Source: Vombatus ursinus (lineage: Eukaryota > Chordata > Mammalia > Diprotodontia > Vombatidae). From it: a stretch of DNA of 64,000 nt. A program made the translations under genes and the position numbers. The notes beneath the pieces are model-generated. The model worked only from the letters and a program-made list of their open reading frames with translations. It was not told the DNA's origin and did no database searches. Each line of letters begins with the position of its first letter. The first letter of the stretch is position 1. Below, in pieces: positions 12,506 through 24,970 of the stretch. The stretch lies in the NCBI RefSeq assembly GCF_900497805.2, contig NW_020954576.1, positions 73,546,605-73,610,604 on the forward strand, in the 5' to 3' direction.

Positions 12506-12516
12506 AATTGTTGTGT

Positions 12517-12520
12517 GGGT

Positions 12521-12560
<40 letters not shown>
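12517..12560. repeat. (GT)n microsatellite
   Basis: gtgtgggtgtgtgagtgtgtg then an uninterrupted GT run. Confidence 0.95.
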
Positions 12561-12566
<6 letters not shown>

Positions 12567-13299
12567 TTACCTATGTACTCTTAGTATGCCCTCTTGAGGA
12601 CAGAGAATGTTTGATTTTTCTTCGTCTCCCCAACGTCTAGTACAGTGACTGGTAGGCGCTTATAAAATTGAATTTTCCTACTTTCTTCCTTGATCTCTCT
12701 TCCTCAGTGTAAATACCCTTATAAAGTCACACTTAAAAAACCAATGGTAACCAATCATACTAATTCTTTGTGTAGATCTACTGGAAACTACTTGCCACTT
12801 CTGACTTCAAGTACTGGGTAATACATTTTGTTTACCTCTGACCAGTTCTCCCACTTCTGATACTGTACTTGAATTAAAGATGGAAATAGGATTTGTCTCC
12901 AATTTCTATATAAAGTTAAGACCATCATAAGGGTGTGAACAGCCTTATTGTGTAGAAGAGGCAGAACCCAGCAAGTCTACACTTCAATAGAAAGAAAGGC
13001 AGAGAGCTCAGTGGACCCTATCCAAGGAAATCCTCTTTAGTAGACCACTGCTGACCACCACCCCTCCTCACGCATGTCACTCAGACCATCATACCAAGGC
13101 ATGACCAAGATTCTGTCACTGCTCTGCATGTATTGGCCAATGAATGCCTCAAATTAAGCCTGATGTTTTCTCTTGTATAAGAAAATGTATCATAACATTG
13201 CTGGCCGGGCTGGTTATTTGAGAAACATCTTAGTTGCCAAAGAAACATCTTATTTCTCGCATGTCTGTGGCACCTCTTAAATACTCCGTAAGGGGTTCA

Positions 13300-15560
13300 T
13301 CCAATTTGTTGGGGGATTTCTTCTAGATCTCTTTAGACTGCAGGGATGCCAATACCGGTTACATTGGTAAGCCTTTACTCTTGCTACATGACTATCCCAT
13401 GCCTTTTTCTGGTCATACATGACTGTGATGATATCGTTTATACATACCCCTTTGTCCTATATAATTCGTTGTGGGTAATATTTTGTTTCCTACTCACACT
13501 CATCATGAATGTCTCTGTTGTTCTTTAGTTGACTCACAATAATTAGTTAAAATACCATTGTATTCCATGATTTATACCATATAGTATCACTGGAAAAATA
13601 TTTATATTTTTGAAAGAGGACTTTTTCCATGAAGAAATCTAGGATCATTAAATGAACTATACAACTTTCAAAAAGCAATCTAATTCACACTCCTCAGGTC
13701 TGGGCCCAGTTATCTGTAACAATACATATGTCTAAGACAGACCAATTATAAAAGTTGTCCACTCAATTACTTATCATAGTCTTCACAAAAGGTATTATTT
13801 ACTTGGTCTTCTTGCATAGATCATTAGGCTGAACATTTTAGAGTGCTTATGGATTTCATTTAAAAGATTCTGCATGTTCTGGACCTTGGTATACTCAAGA
13901 TTTCATTTGCAAATATGAATATCAGTAGAACCTTCATCTTCTGTTGGGAATCTCTTTTTCACGTGGAGTCTCAATTGGACATTATCCTTGACAGTAGCAA
14001 ACAGGTATTACAATCAGAAATCTCCTTGTCTTATGCTTTGCTTGTGATTAATAATATCAAGAGGGTTGCCAGAATTCCCTTTATTGTTGTATTTTTAAAA
14101 GTAAATTTGTATGATTTTAATATATGCATAGGAGACAACTTATTAGAGGAGAACCTTTAGGACACTATTTTGGTCTACCAAATCAAATGCTTTCTTAGAG
14201 GTAATAAACAATCAACAAAGTAGGAAGCTGTATCGTCTATATCTTTCATTTGTGTGGCTACAGAGATGTGGACTGTCATGGAACACTGTTCGTGAAAAGC
14301 TTGTGTATTCCTTTCTCAGATTTTCATCTAGGATATTCTGGATGCACGTGTAGCTTATTCTTCTATTGCAGAACACTGGGGACTGTAATACTAGGAGTAC
14401 CAATGTGAAGACTACAATGCCAATGATGAGAAAAAGTTGATAGAGCATTTCCAATTTCCATCTTCTTTTATATCCTTCCTCCAGTTTGATTCTGAAGTAC
14501 TTGTAAGATGATATGACTTAGTTAGGTCTCCAGGCAGATTTTCATTGTTTCTGTTGTTTCAATCCTCTAGTTCTTATTGTTTTATGCGGTGATATAATGG
14601 TGTCACGTCCTGCATTCATTTAAAACATGTAAATTCAACTACAGTCATTAGAGGGGAGGGGAGACAGCGGGGAGGAAAGGAGAGGAAAGGGGAAAAGAAG
14701 TAGAAAGGAAGAAAAGAGGGAGACAGAATAACAATTTAAAACAGTATGGGTGATTTTGTTCACCATTCTGAAAGAGTATGCCCTGGAATGAGCATAAAAT
14801 GAGAACATAAATCAGCAGTTGTCTCAGTTCCCACATAGCTCTCCCCATGTAAGCATCCTCTTGTATTGATTGTGACTCTAGAATATCTTTCTTCATGATG
14901 CCTACAAAAGATCCTATTCATTCAGCTTAAGTTGGTAGAGCTAATGAGAAAAATATCTTTAGCTGGCTTTTCTAGAATCCTGGTCAGCTAGAAGGCCTCT
15001 GTTGTGTTTCTACTAACTTCCTCATAATCTTTCTTCTTGCTTCACGGTGAAGTAGGAATAGATAGTAACATGGTGGTTCAATCACTCGCTAACATGTATG
15101 TATTTGTAATCTTTAATACACTCACAATTATACGTGATACCCTATCACAGGTATTTTTCCCATATCAGCTTTCCTGCTAGGTAATCAGTTGTTTCCAATC
15201 CGTTATAGTCATTTTCATTTTCTGGTAATGGTATTTGGCACTTGCTCCATCTAGTGCCACCTGCCTCACTTTTTGAAGAACGAATTTACCATATATAGGC
15301 ACGAGGCTTCTGTATAGATTGAAAGTCGGCACTCATGTCATTCCTCACTTCTCAAGCCTGTTTGTCAACATATTTTGGCTTTTCTGTCTAACTTCCCACC
15401 AAGTATTAAAGCATAAGTTGATTTCATTTAGAAGGGCTTATCAAGTTATTTGTAGAATTCCTCAATATCTTCATCTTCAGCAAGAGATGTTGGTACATTA
15501 AAAAATAATTTGCTTTACAGTGGTCTTTTGGTCTTTTTTTTTAATGCTTATAACAGCAGC
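13300..15560 (-). repeat. RTE-clade LINE fragment (decayed)
   Basis: The stretch shares ordered similarity with the RTE pieces at 37096-38650 and 39560-40130. For example gtattaaagcataagttgat, ttcctcaatatcttcatctt and gatgttggtacatta at about 15400-15500 correspond to the 39990-40080 block. The part around 14160-14360 resembles 37880-38060. Read on the minus strand it would run from endonuclease (right) to reverse transcriptase (left). The 13300-13780 part is less certain. Confidence 0.5.
14645..14727. repeat. Purine-rich low-complexity tract
   Basis: G/A-rich run (gaggggaggggagacagcgg onward) with few pyrimidines. Confidence 0.7.
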
Positions 15561-15929
15561 AATACAAAATAACCAAATGTCTTATGAAAGTGTTACTGTT
15601 TCACTCTGGATACATGATAAAAGCAACTCCATTAACTTTTCTTTAAAAGGCCACTCAATTTGTTTTGAGTACAAAGTAAACAAAGTTACTAATGTTGCTA
15701 GAGAGCACATAGGTGACTTGAATAGTTAAAAAAAAAGTATGTTTTTTTTCCTGGTGTTTTGATTTTGTTTCCTTTAAAAACACACACATACACAATATAA
15801 TTATGTATATGCTTAAGTAGCCTGTCTAAACTAAGGGATCAGGTGGGGAGAGAATAAAAAGAAAAGGAAAGGGGAAGAGCAGGAAGGAGAAGAAACAAAG
15901 AAGGAAGAAACGAGCTCAGACATCTAGTG

Positions 15930-16640
15930 CACTTGAGAAGTGGGAAGGAGCAGGTAGGGTGTCGCTGCTAATGCAGAAGGCCTAGGGATGGCTTTGCCAG
16001 GATCGCCAAGATATTATTTTCCTATAGCCTCCTGAGGTGGGTCACCGGTGATTCGTAATGAGTAACCTCGAAAGTTCCTGAGTGAGCTTGTGACTTCGAC
16101 ACAGTTGTCATGAACGCACGACCTGACTTTCCAAAGAAAANNNNNNNNNNCTTCGACACAGTTGTCATGAACGCACGACCTGACTTTCCAAAGAAAAAAG
16201 CCTGTCTACCAATTGCCTGGGTCTGATTGTGGAAGACCCAGATGGTGGGAGATCCCTTACCTAGAGCACTTTAGCACTTACACAGGAGCTGTTGCTGGAA
16301 ATGGAATTCAGGCACCTTCTGCAGTTGTCAAAGGTTGCCATAAGTGAACTGCTGGGTGGGATTACTGCCATGTTGTTCGTTCTTGCTTCTTATGATGATA
16401 TAAAACTTAAGCAGTAGCTCCTGAGCAGTGCCTGCGAGGCATCATGCTATTGCGTATGATCCCAGATAACCTGGCTTGGGGGAAGAGGTCATGAACAGAG
16501 CCTATTTGTACAGGAATTTGGAGGAGGATACTCTGGCAACAAAAAAACGAGTACTTTTTCCACTAACTATTTGTACCTCCAAGGAGAACTTGTAAACCAT
16601 TCTTTTTGAGCTGAAACTTACTTTTTTCTTCTGGTTTCAT
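15930..16640. other. Unassigned block, relatively CpG-rich, containing an assembly gap
   Basis: This block holds clustered CpGs (gtcgctgc, gatcgccaag, caccggtgattcg, cttcgacac, gaacgcacgacc) in an otherwise CpG-poor window. I recognise no SINE, LINE or gene. Short open stretches exist but none was identified. It could be a retrocopy, a young insertion or an unfamiliar repeat. A purine-rich tract (15845-15915) precedes it. Confidence 0.4.
16094..16197. other. 10-N assembly gap flanked by an exact 47-bp duplicate
   Basis: 16141-16150 is N. The 47 bases at 16094-16140 (cttcgacacagttgtc to ccaaagaaaa) recur exactly at 16151-16197. This is the pattern of two contig ends that overlap but were not merged, so the second copy is probably false. 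Confidence 0.92.
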
Positions 16641-17031
16641 TTATAATTGGAGTGTCATCATTTATATGATTTAATTCTTCCAGTAATATGATTAGTCCTT
16701 GGTTAATGGATCAGAATCTCACATGGAAAAAGGCATGTGTTAACTAACAGTTAAGAATATGCTTACAGTGTAAAGACTGTGTGATCTTAGTATGCTCTGT
16801 TCTCTTCTCTGCCATTATTCCAAGGTCAGAGTAAAAATGAAAAAAAATAATTAAATTTGTTGCAAAGCTGGGAGTGGAATACATCTCAAACTGTTCAGTG
16901 CTACTGAGACTAAGACCTAGGTTGCCAGCTAGTTGAGGGTGGAGTAGGGATGGGAAGAGAAAGGATAATCACTTGGGAACAAGAAGAGGAGGAGTCAGTA
17001 AGCTCATAAGGTTTAAGAAATAAGGATTTTA

Positions 17032-17186
17032 TGGGGCAGCTAGGTGGCACAGTGGATAGAGCACCAGCCCTGGATTCAGGAGGCCCTGAATTCAAATCTG
17101 ACCTCCGACACAGAACACTTACTAGCCGAGTGACCCTGGGCAAGTCACTTAACTCCACTGCCTAGCCAAAAAAAAAAAGAAAAAAA
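17032..17186 (+). repeat. Young tRNA-derived SINE (WSINE-like) with 17-bp target duplication
   Basis: tggggcagctaggtggcaca at the head, cacttaactccactgcctag before an A-rich tail. aagaaataaggatttta is repeated exactly at 17015-17031 and 17187-17203. Confidence 0.93.
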
Positions 17187-17639
17187 AAGAAATAAGGATT
17201 TTAGCTACTTAAGTTTTGGAGCTGGTGAAGAAATTCTACAGGTTAAGTCATGTTTCAGCATCTGGGAATGACAACCCTCTCCTACATTTCTACCTATGGC
17301 AGAATCTGAAATTTAAAATTAAACAAAATCTGAATTCTACTTTATAAGCCCAGAACCACTGGTATTTCTAATACTTATGTTGAATAAGGCCCAGGACAGA
17401 AGAAGATATTTCTGAAGAGAAATTGAGGAGGGATATATCATTAAAGAGAAAGTAGTATTAGGATGCTAAAAAGCCAAAACCCAGGACTGTCAGAGCCAAT
17501 GAAAAATGTCTGAGAAGAATAATCTAGGACCAAGAGTGTGGGGAATCACAGTTTCAGAAAGGTGGGATTTCTGATCTCTTATGGCTGTTCATTGTCATTG
17601 TTTTTTTTTTTTCTCAGACTTCTACAGCCACTGTAAAGT

Positions 17640-18130
17640 TTTTAGAATGGTAGGGAGATACAGGCAGTACTGAGCAGAATGTTAGGGAAGGAGGTCACCA
17701 GCATTTGGGGAGATCAGGAAAAGCTTGTGTTGGTGCTTGAAAGAAGTAAAAGATCCTTTGAGGCAGAAGAGGCAACAGGGACAACTAGTGTAAAGGCACA
17801 GAAACAAGGAAACAGAGTGCCACATGTAAGAAACAGGAGGCCAGTCTGACTAGACCACACAGAGTGAGGAAAAAGGAGTCATGTGGGATGAAGCTGGAAA
17901 GAAAGATTAGTGCCAGTATGTTAAGGTCTTCAAAAACCCAACAGAGGAGCTTATATTTTATCCCAGGGGCAATAGGGAACCAATGGAATTTTAATGAGTG
18001 GAGGATTGACATGATTAGAACTGAGCTAAGGAAAATCAATTGGCAGTTATGGTGATTAGGAGTAGAAGAGACAGAAAACAATACCAAGCCCATTGCAGTG
18101 GAGCAAGCAAGAGGTGGTGAGAACATCAAT
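17640..18130 (-). repeat. L2 LINE fragment
   Basis: Reverse complement of L2 ORF2 end and 3' region: aggaggccagtctgactaga, gcttatattttatccca, ggcaatagggaaccaatgg, tgacatgattagaactgag. A 114-codon minus-strand open frame (17785-18129) lies in this repeat and is not considered a gene. Confidence 0.7.
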
Positions 18131-18225
18131 GAAGAGGTTGATCATGTAAGAGGAGATAAGGTCCTAGTTCATCATCCTCATTCCATTTTAAGATGGAAAA
18201 GCTTCATGAAGAATTACTATATTCT

Positions 18226-18732
18226 CTACTATTGTGCTGTAAGAAATGATGAACAGGCTGACTTCAGAAAAACCTGGAAAGACTTGTATGATCTGATGCT
18301 GAGTGAAGTGAGCAGAACCAGGAGAATGTTGTACACAGTGACAGCCATGTTGTGTGATGACTAACGTTGATAAACTTAACCCTTCCCCGCAATATAAGGA
18401 TCTAAGACATCTCCAGAGGCCTTGTGATGGAAAATGCTATCCACATCCAAAGAAAGAACTATGGAAGTCAAATTACTATTTTTTTTCTTTTCTGTTGAGT
18501 TTTGTTTCCTCTTTCTGGTGGTTCCTCCTGGTGGTTTTAATTTTTACTTACAACATCACTAATGTGAAAATATGTTTAATATGAATGTAAATGTATAGCC
18601 TATATCAGATTGTGTGCCGTCCTGGGGAGGGTGGTGGGGAGGAAGGGGGAGAAAAATTTTAAACTCAAAAGCATATGGAAGTGATTATTGATAAATCAAA
18701 ATAAATTAATAAAAAAAAAACAACAACAAAAA
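18226..18732 (+). mobile_element. 5'-truncated L1 insertion with 17-bp target duplication
   Basis: aagaattactatattct occurs at 18209-18225 and 18733-18749. The 507-bp insert encodes the last part of L1 ORF2 (AVRNDEQADFRKTWKDLYDL, then SEVSRTRRMLYTV, stop), followed by a 3' UTR and an A-rich tail. Truncation at the 5' end is normal for L1 retrotransposition. Confidence 0.92.
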
Positions 18733-18755
18733 AAGAATTACTATATTCTACGAGA

Positions 18756-19105
18756 ACCACAGAATGTTACAGCTGGAAGTTGACCTTAGAGATGATCTTG
18801 TTCAACCTCATATTTTACAGATAAACTCAAGTCCAAGTGTAAAACAGAGTTGCCCACTACACATATGTACTTTAAAGCTTCTTCCTCCAAAAGTGAAAAC
18901 AAATTTTTATTCAAATAAAGTCAAGTCATCAGAGCATAGATTTAGAATCAGAAGGGACCTTAAAGGCAATTGCCTTAAAGGCAATTGAATTCCCTTGTTG
19001 TGTAGATGATAAAACTGAAGAACAGAGAAATGATTTATCCAAGGTCACAGAGAAGTAAGTGGCAGAGTAGCAATTCAAAGAGCACCCAACTAATTCTAAA
19101 CCAAC
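18756..19105 (-). repeat. Two SINE copies with CR1/L3-type tails
   Basis: 18756-18870 (cagaatgttacagctggaag onward) and 18927-19105 (gcatagatttagaatcagaagg onward, with ccaaggtcacagagaagtaa). The second holds a 15-bp tandem duplication, ccttaaaggcaattg twice at 18958-18987. Confidence 0.65.
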
Positions 19106-20477
19106 CACAGAATATAGAAATTTACATGATCTAAATCTTGAAAAACTAAAGGAATGTTGTTTTAAATACCTTAAGTAAAATGAATTTCCCATTAATGATA
19201 TGAATATTAGTCCTTCTCTTTGCCTATGACTTGATTTTTCACACAAGATTTAAGATAAAAAAGAAAAAAAAAGCTGAATTTCTAAAAAAAGTATGTTTTG
19301 GTTAAGGATACAAACTACTAAACAAAGAATGATGTGATTTAACATTTTAAAACACGAATTAGTTGATTTTCATCTTTCCTTCAGAAAAATTTGAAGTGAT
19401 ATAGAAACAACCATTTGGACTTCTGTGTATTTGTTTTTAAGTTTTAATGACTCTAAACCTGTGATAAAATTACCAATTTTACTCTTTCTCATAAGTTTTG
19501 CTCTTACACTATACACAAATTATAGCATTTCTTTATCTGGTAGACTACTTGGTATATGATGATTTCAAATGTGGTCTATCAGATCGCTACTTGATTTGTA
19601 GCTTTGCATCATTTTTATACTTTTTAAGTGAATCACATATACTGGTTTGCACTCTTTTTTGTCACCATGGCTTGAAAACTCTCTATTTTGTTGGCTTCTT
19701 TTTTAAATGTAGGAACATGTAAATTATTTAGATCAGGAGGAAAAGAGTAATGTTTTTAGCAGCAAGAAAAATGACAATGAAGTTTGACAGTATGAAAAAG
19801 CAAAATTAAAACCTCTGAAGTAAAAATGATAAGATAGTTTCAAAGTTATAAAAATAAGCCAGCACAAAGTATTTATAATGGTTGTTTCATGTTTGCCTTT
19901 AAAGGAGAAAATTTAATTAAGTTAATTCATTATAGCTATAGAGGAAAATATCAACACTGAAATTTAACCTTTTTAAGAAGTATAATAATGTATAGCATGT
20001 CATCAAAGTGTCTTACCAAACTTTAATTATTGATTTTTGGATTCTGTTTTGTGGTTTATTATATTTTAATAAGTCAAAGTTTTCCTTCTAAAAATAAAAA
20101 AGAGAAACTGGAGGTTTTCTTAAAATAAATTGGAAGGAAAATAATAATTTGCCCCTTAAAGAACTCTTAGACTATCATGACTCATTTTCTAGTCCTATAA
20201 ACAATTTCCATGATAACATTTATGTCTTTACATTTCCTTCATAATGAAATCAACAGCTAAAGTATTAAATTCAACCTCTTATTACAGCGATAAGTAGAGG
20301 ATTGTTGCATTCTCTCTAAACTTTATACAAGACATTAAAAAAAAAGAAATGAACAAAGAAAAAGGAAATATTTTGACTAGATTAGTAACATTTAAAAGGA
20401 ATTCTAAGTAGCAGATGAGTAACTACGAAGCCTCTATAGCTGTATTTAGAGTTCCTGAAAAAAAATTAGCTGAAGAA

Positions 20478-20735
20478 GTAGCTAGGCAGCATAGTGCATA
20501 GAGTACTGGACTTGTGGTCAAGAAGATCTGAGTTCAAATCCTGCCTCAGACATCTAACTAGTTGTGTAACCCTGAGCAAGTCTTTTAACCTCTCTGAATT
20601 TCAGTTTCCTCATCCTTTAAATGAGGATAATAATAAGGTTTGTGAGGATCAAATGAGATAATATATGTAAAATGTTTTGCAAACCTTAAAGTGCTACAGA
20701 AATGCTAGATGAAATTATTATTATTATTATTCTCA
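20478..20735 (+). repeat. MIR/CORE-type SINE, full length
   Basis: Head agtagctaggcagcatagtg, body gagttcaaatcctgcctcag, cagtttcctcatcctttaaa, tail gttttgcaaaccttaaagtg ending in an ATT run. Confidence 0.87.
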
Positions 20736-21182
20736 TTGATTATTTTATGGAATTCATAAAGCATCATCAGTAAGTAGAAAGAAACAAAATAAGATCTAGA
20801 AAAAGCAGTTGAAAACAGAAAGCATAAATTTATGTTTAAAAATGATTGGCTGAGTTCCCTATATTTACAAAACTAGTATCCCTATTATTACTACTAGCTC
20901 CAGGGGCTAATAGTACAATTTACATCACTGTTGAACTGTAGGCTCCAATATTTTAACCTTAAATAAATAATTTTACATATGAAAACTCAGGCTACTAGAA
21001 CACCACAGGTATAACTAAATCAGAATTCAATCTTGAATCATTGTCAAGTTTTGTAGCTGTTTGTCAGGACATAAGGCACCGATACTGCAGTCTACAATGT
21101 GAATACTTTGTCTTAATTTAACTTCAGTAATTCCAAAATCTGCAATTAAAAAAAACTCATTTATGTATTTTCATTTGCGTAC

Positions 21183-21829
21183 CTTGTCAATCATTTTCCG
21201 AGCTTCTACTTCTTCACTATTGGGATTTTCCAGTTCAATGGTGTAGGTGCCCTTGTCACTTTGGTCGTCATCATTGTCCTTTTCAGAAGCAGCAGAAGCA
21301 GGCTGAATTTTTAACTTTTTATCCATCTCTTGGCTTGGTCTATGCCCAAGACTGCCTGAACTTCTCAACAATGCTGTCTGTAGGAAGGGCAATGACACCG
21401 ATGGCTCTTCTGATTTCTGTTTTAATAGTTTCCCATGTGGAACACCATGCCCTGCTCTGTGGCGCACAGAGCTAGTCTGTAAAGAAAAAGAAACCACTTT
21501 GGCATCTGCTGATGTACGTTTTGCTTTCTCAAGTTTTGTATGTGGTGTTGAATAAGGAGTTTCCTGACACAAGGCTCCTGCACTTTGAGTAAAGGAATAT
21601 GACCGTCTTTTTCTGGGATTGTCTTCATCAAAGAATTCAATCATAAAAGCAGTTTGACTTACAACAACTTGTTCTTGATGTTTTTCTGTAGACTGGGCCT
21701 TCTGATGTAGCTTTTTCTGTTCTGAGTAGTGACGCCTTAAATGTTCCTCAAGAACTACTCGCTTGCTACAATGCCTGTGTGCTCCAGCATTTTCTGAATC
21801 ACTCTGTGTGCCATCATCATGTTTATTCC
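21183..21829 (-). CDS. CEP170: CEP170 exon G: large central exon
   Basis: This 647-nt exon completes Gly ([16 protein letters not shown]) and encodes 215 full codons up to [11 protein letters not shown], ending phase 0 before a GTACGC donor. It includes the block [18 protein letters not shown] to about SLQTSS. From memory this block is absent from some human CEP170 isoforms; here it is continuous with the flanks, so any such variation would have to use sites inside the exon. It also holds [12 protein letters not shown], the [20 protein letters not shown] segment and a late [13 protein letters not shown] motif. Low-complexity acidic and Ser-rich sequence fits the disordered middle of the protein. 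Confidence 0.94.
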
Positions 21830-22538
21830 CTATTGACACAAAGAAAAACATATCATGACGCTGAGATGGGAACAAAAAAATCACACATACACAACACAAA
21901 ACAGACACAGAAGTCTTGGTTTTTTGCTCTGATTTTATCCAAGGTCTCTATGTTCCCTTCAATAACAGGCTCTGCTGTTAAGTTTCTATTAAACTATTAA
22001 GTTTCCCTCGAACTTAATACTTACGATATTCTAGTTTCTACTAGCCAAGCAATAAAGTATTTTGTAAACACATCACGAATAAGTCAATACAAATTATTTA
22101 CTTCCACCGAAATTTCAACACTATAAATTCTTAATCACGATTTACTAACAAACAAAACAAAAATAAAAACCCAGTACCATATAATTTGCATTATTTTGTA
22201 TTTATGACTATAGTAAACAAGTACCCCTCTCTGCTTAAATATTGAGCCTATTTAAACAATCAGAAATCTGATCTTAATAGTCCTAAAGAGAACTGAAAGG
22301 AAAAACTGGGTGATCACACAGAAATGATGCTCTGACAAATACCTTACGAGAATAATAGGACTTAAATGTTATTTAAAAAATCTGTTTTGCATTAACTACC
22401 TAAAGCTAAAATTAAGCATTATAACTTTATTGTAACAATATTGCATATCTACTGAACAACAAATATGGAAAACTTAGGGTATTGTCTAGAGCCACATACA
22501 ATTAGATGTCAAAGTACTTTCTATTAATAAAAGGAAGC

Positions 22539-22687
22539 AGGGGCAGCTAGGTAGCGCAGTGGATAGAGCACTGGCCTTGGAGTCAGGAGGACCTGAGTTC
22601 AAATCTGGCCTCAGCCACTTGACATTTACTAGCTGTGTGACCCTGGGCAAGTCACTTAGCCCCACTGCCTAGCAAAAGAAAAAAAAG
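22539..22687 (+). repeat. Young tRNA-derived SINE (WSINE-like)
   Basis: ggggcagctaggtagcgcag at the head, cacttagccccactgcctag before an A-rich tail; flanked by aaaaggaagc at about 22529-22538 and 22688-22697. Confidence 0.9.
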
Positions 22688-22695
22688 AAAAGGAA

Positions 22696-22945
22696 GCTAA
22701 GTGACATAGTAGAGTGTTAGATTAGGAACCTGGAATACTTGAATTCAAATTCTCTTTCAGACATTAGTTATATGACACTCAACAAATCACAATCTCATGA
22801 CCTCAGTTTCCTCACCTATAAAATGAGGATCATAATTAGCAGCTAATTTACAGGGTTGTTACAAGGATCAAATGATAACATAAAATAAGAAGTAATGTGA
22901 TTTGAAAATACTGTTATACTACAAACATGCTAGCTATTATTATCA
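22696..22945 (+). repeat. MIR/CORE-type SINE
   Basis: Older copy: gctaagtgacatagtagag, ttgaattcaaattctc, cctcagtttcctcacctat, agggttgttacaaggatc, then tagctattattat. Confidence 0.75.
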
Positions 22946-23369
22946 ACATTATTATCATTTGTCTTTACAAACTATAGCAAGTAATGATAAATTACAAAAT
23001 GAAAAGGCAGCAATTCAATGAAATGTATTTAAAAGTTTATTTTCAGTGGTGTACTGGAGCCAGCTCCAAAGAACTAATTTTCAATGTGAATATTTGCACT
23101 TCAGAAATCAGCAAACAGTATAAATCAGGGCTTGATTTATTGTTTGGTTGACTGTCTAGACTTAAAAAGAGTGATGGAAAAAATGTTACTAATACAGATT
23201 AAACTTAAAAGCATATTGTGTGTACATTTTCTACCCTGGAGAGTCAGTTGCTAAACATTTACCAATCCCATTCCTGGTTACTTTCATTCATTCAGAAAGT
23301 TTGGAAACTAATTTGTAGAAAACTCCACAATAAATTTTAGCTCACAGAGTAAAAGTAATCTAGGGTTGC

Positions 23370-23470
23370 ATTAAGAGAAATATACTGTGCAAGATTAAGA
23401 TATATCAACCACAGTGAAACCACATCCAGAAAGTTCAATTTTGGACATCACATTTTAAAGGAAAGTTATA
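23370..23470 (+). repeat. CR1/L3-type LINE scrap
   Basis: gggttgcattaagagaaata, accacatccagaaagttcaa, tttggacatcacattttaa match the CR1/L3 middle region. Confidence 0.5.
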
Positions 23471-23471
23471 G

Positions 23472-24970
23472 TAAGTCAACAGGCATTTATTAAGTTCTCA
23501 CTATGTGCCAGGAACTGTGTAAGTATTCAGGATATAAAGACAGGAAAAACACTTCAAGGAGTTCACATTCTATTGTTGTATAAAAGTTATATACAGTGTA
23601 AATAAGGAGTAATCTCAAAGTAAAGGCACTAGTGGGAGCATGGGGGTGCAGAGGAGACTGGGGGAGACTGACAAAAACTTCTTACATATTGGAGGGATTT
23701 GAACTGAGACCTGAAGCAAGGGAAATTAAGAGGTAGGAGGAGGAAGGAGATTTGAGAAATGACGAACAGAGTAAGGAGATGAAGTATGTGTGAAGAATGA
23801 CAACAAAGCCAATATTACTGAATTCTAGAGTCTGTGGAAGAGGAAAAAGAGGAAGAAGACTGGAAAGGTACAGAGAGCTTTAAAAGCCAAAAATAAGATT
23901 TTCTGCTTGACCTTGGAAGTTATAGGTAGCCAAAGGAGTTTACTGAGTAGGGGAAGACATAATGAGGCCTACACTTTAAAAAGAACACTTTGGCAACTGA
24001 GTGGAAGATGGAAGACAGCAGAAAAAACCTTAATTCACAGAGACTGCCCAGAATGTTACTGTGATTGTCCCTAAGTGAGATGATGAGAGCCTGCACCCTG
24101 GCTGTGAGAGTGGAGAGAAGAGGACATGTCTAAAAAATGTTTGATGGTAGGAACTACAGGACTCTGCAACAGAATGGATATGTGGAGTAAATGTGAGTAA
24201 GGAATCAAAGATGACATTGAGACTGTAAGCCTAGATAACTGGTAGGACAGTGATGTCTCTGAAAGTTGGAATGAGGGGGTATGTATGTGCATACGTGCAA
24301 GTGTGTGTTAAGTAGTGGGATGTGGTAAGTTTAAGATGTCTATGGGACAGCAGTTCGAGATGCCCAGTAGGTAGCTGGAGATGACAGTAGAGGTCAGGAG
24401 AGAGGTCAGGGCTGGATAAATTAATGTGATAATTGCACAGTGATGATTAATGAATCCACAGAAGCTGATGAGATCACCACATGAGATGGCAAAGAGGAAG
24501 AAAAGTGCCATGGACAGACCCCAGGGAGATACCTATAGTTAGTGGGTATAACCTAGACTAGGTCTAAGAAGAGCCTGCAAATAAGACTAGAGGGGTCAGA
24601 CAGGCAGGAGGAGAATCAATCAGGTTAAGAGCAGTGTTACAAAAACCTAGAGAGAAGAGAGTATCAAGGAGAAGAGGGTGACAGATAATGTCAAAGGCTT
24701 CAAAGTGGTTAATTAGGATGAGGAATGAAAAAAGGCTATTAAGTTTGACAAATTAAGAGATCACTGGTAACTTTGGAGATAGAAGTTTCAGTTGAATAAT
24801 GAGGTTGGATGCCCAAACACAGTGGGGGCATTGATTGTAGACAGCTTTCTCAAGGAGTTTAGCCAAAAAGGGATATGGAGAGTAAATTAAATCTAACGGT
24901 GATGGTCTGATCATGTGAATTTTTTTTTTTTAAGTTTGGTGGGGTCAGGGGGTTGGAGAAGCAGGAGCAT
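23472..24970 (-). repeat. L2 LINE, about 1.5 kb
   Basis: Reading the minus strand recovers L2 ORF2 order. On the plus strand the 3' terminus comes first (caggcatttattaagttctc, tatgtgccaggaactgtg). Next comes ggtagccaaaggagtttact, then gatgatgagagcctgcaccc, then gtctatgggacagcagttcg and gaagctgatgagatcacc. The frame is decayed. Confidence 0.7.

Larger units (their letters stand above)
12160..12680 (+). repeat. L2 3' end, split by a SINE and a GT run
   Basis: 12200-12299 has gaggcctttcctaattcc. After a SINE and a microsatellite, 12590-12680 continues with gaggacagagaatgtttg, gtctagtacagtgactgg and ggcgcttataaaa. Confidence 0.55.
2906..21182 (-). other. Intron G-H, unannotated parts
   Basis: Outside the repeats listed, I see nothing I can name at about 3030-3590 (very AT-rich at 3040-3170), 4940-5895, 6350-7165, 7420-7985, 10680-11440, 12690-13290, 16640-17010, 19110-20470 and 20740-21180. 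Confidence 0.5.

Noticed and set aside
17785-18129. 114-codon minus-strand open frame
   Set aside because: It falls inside a reverse L2 fragment and its sequence is not protein-like beyond that.
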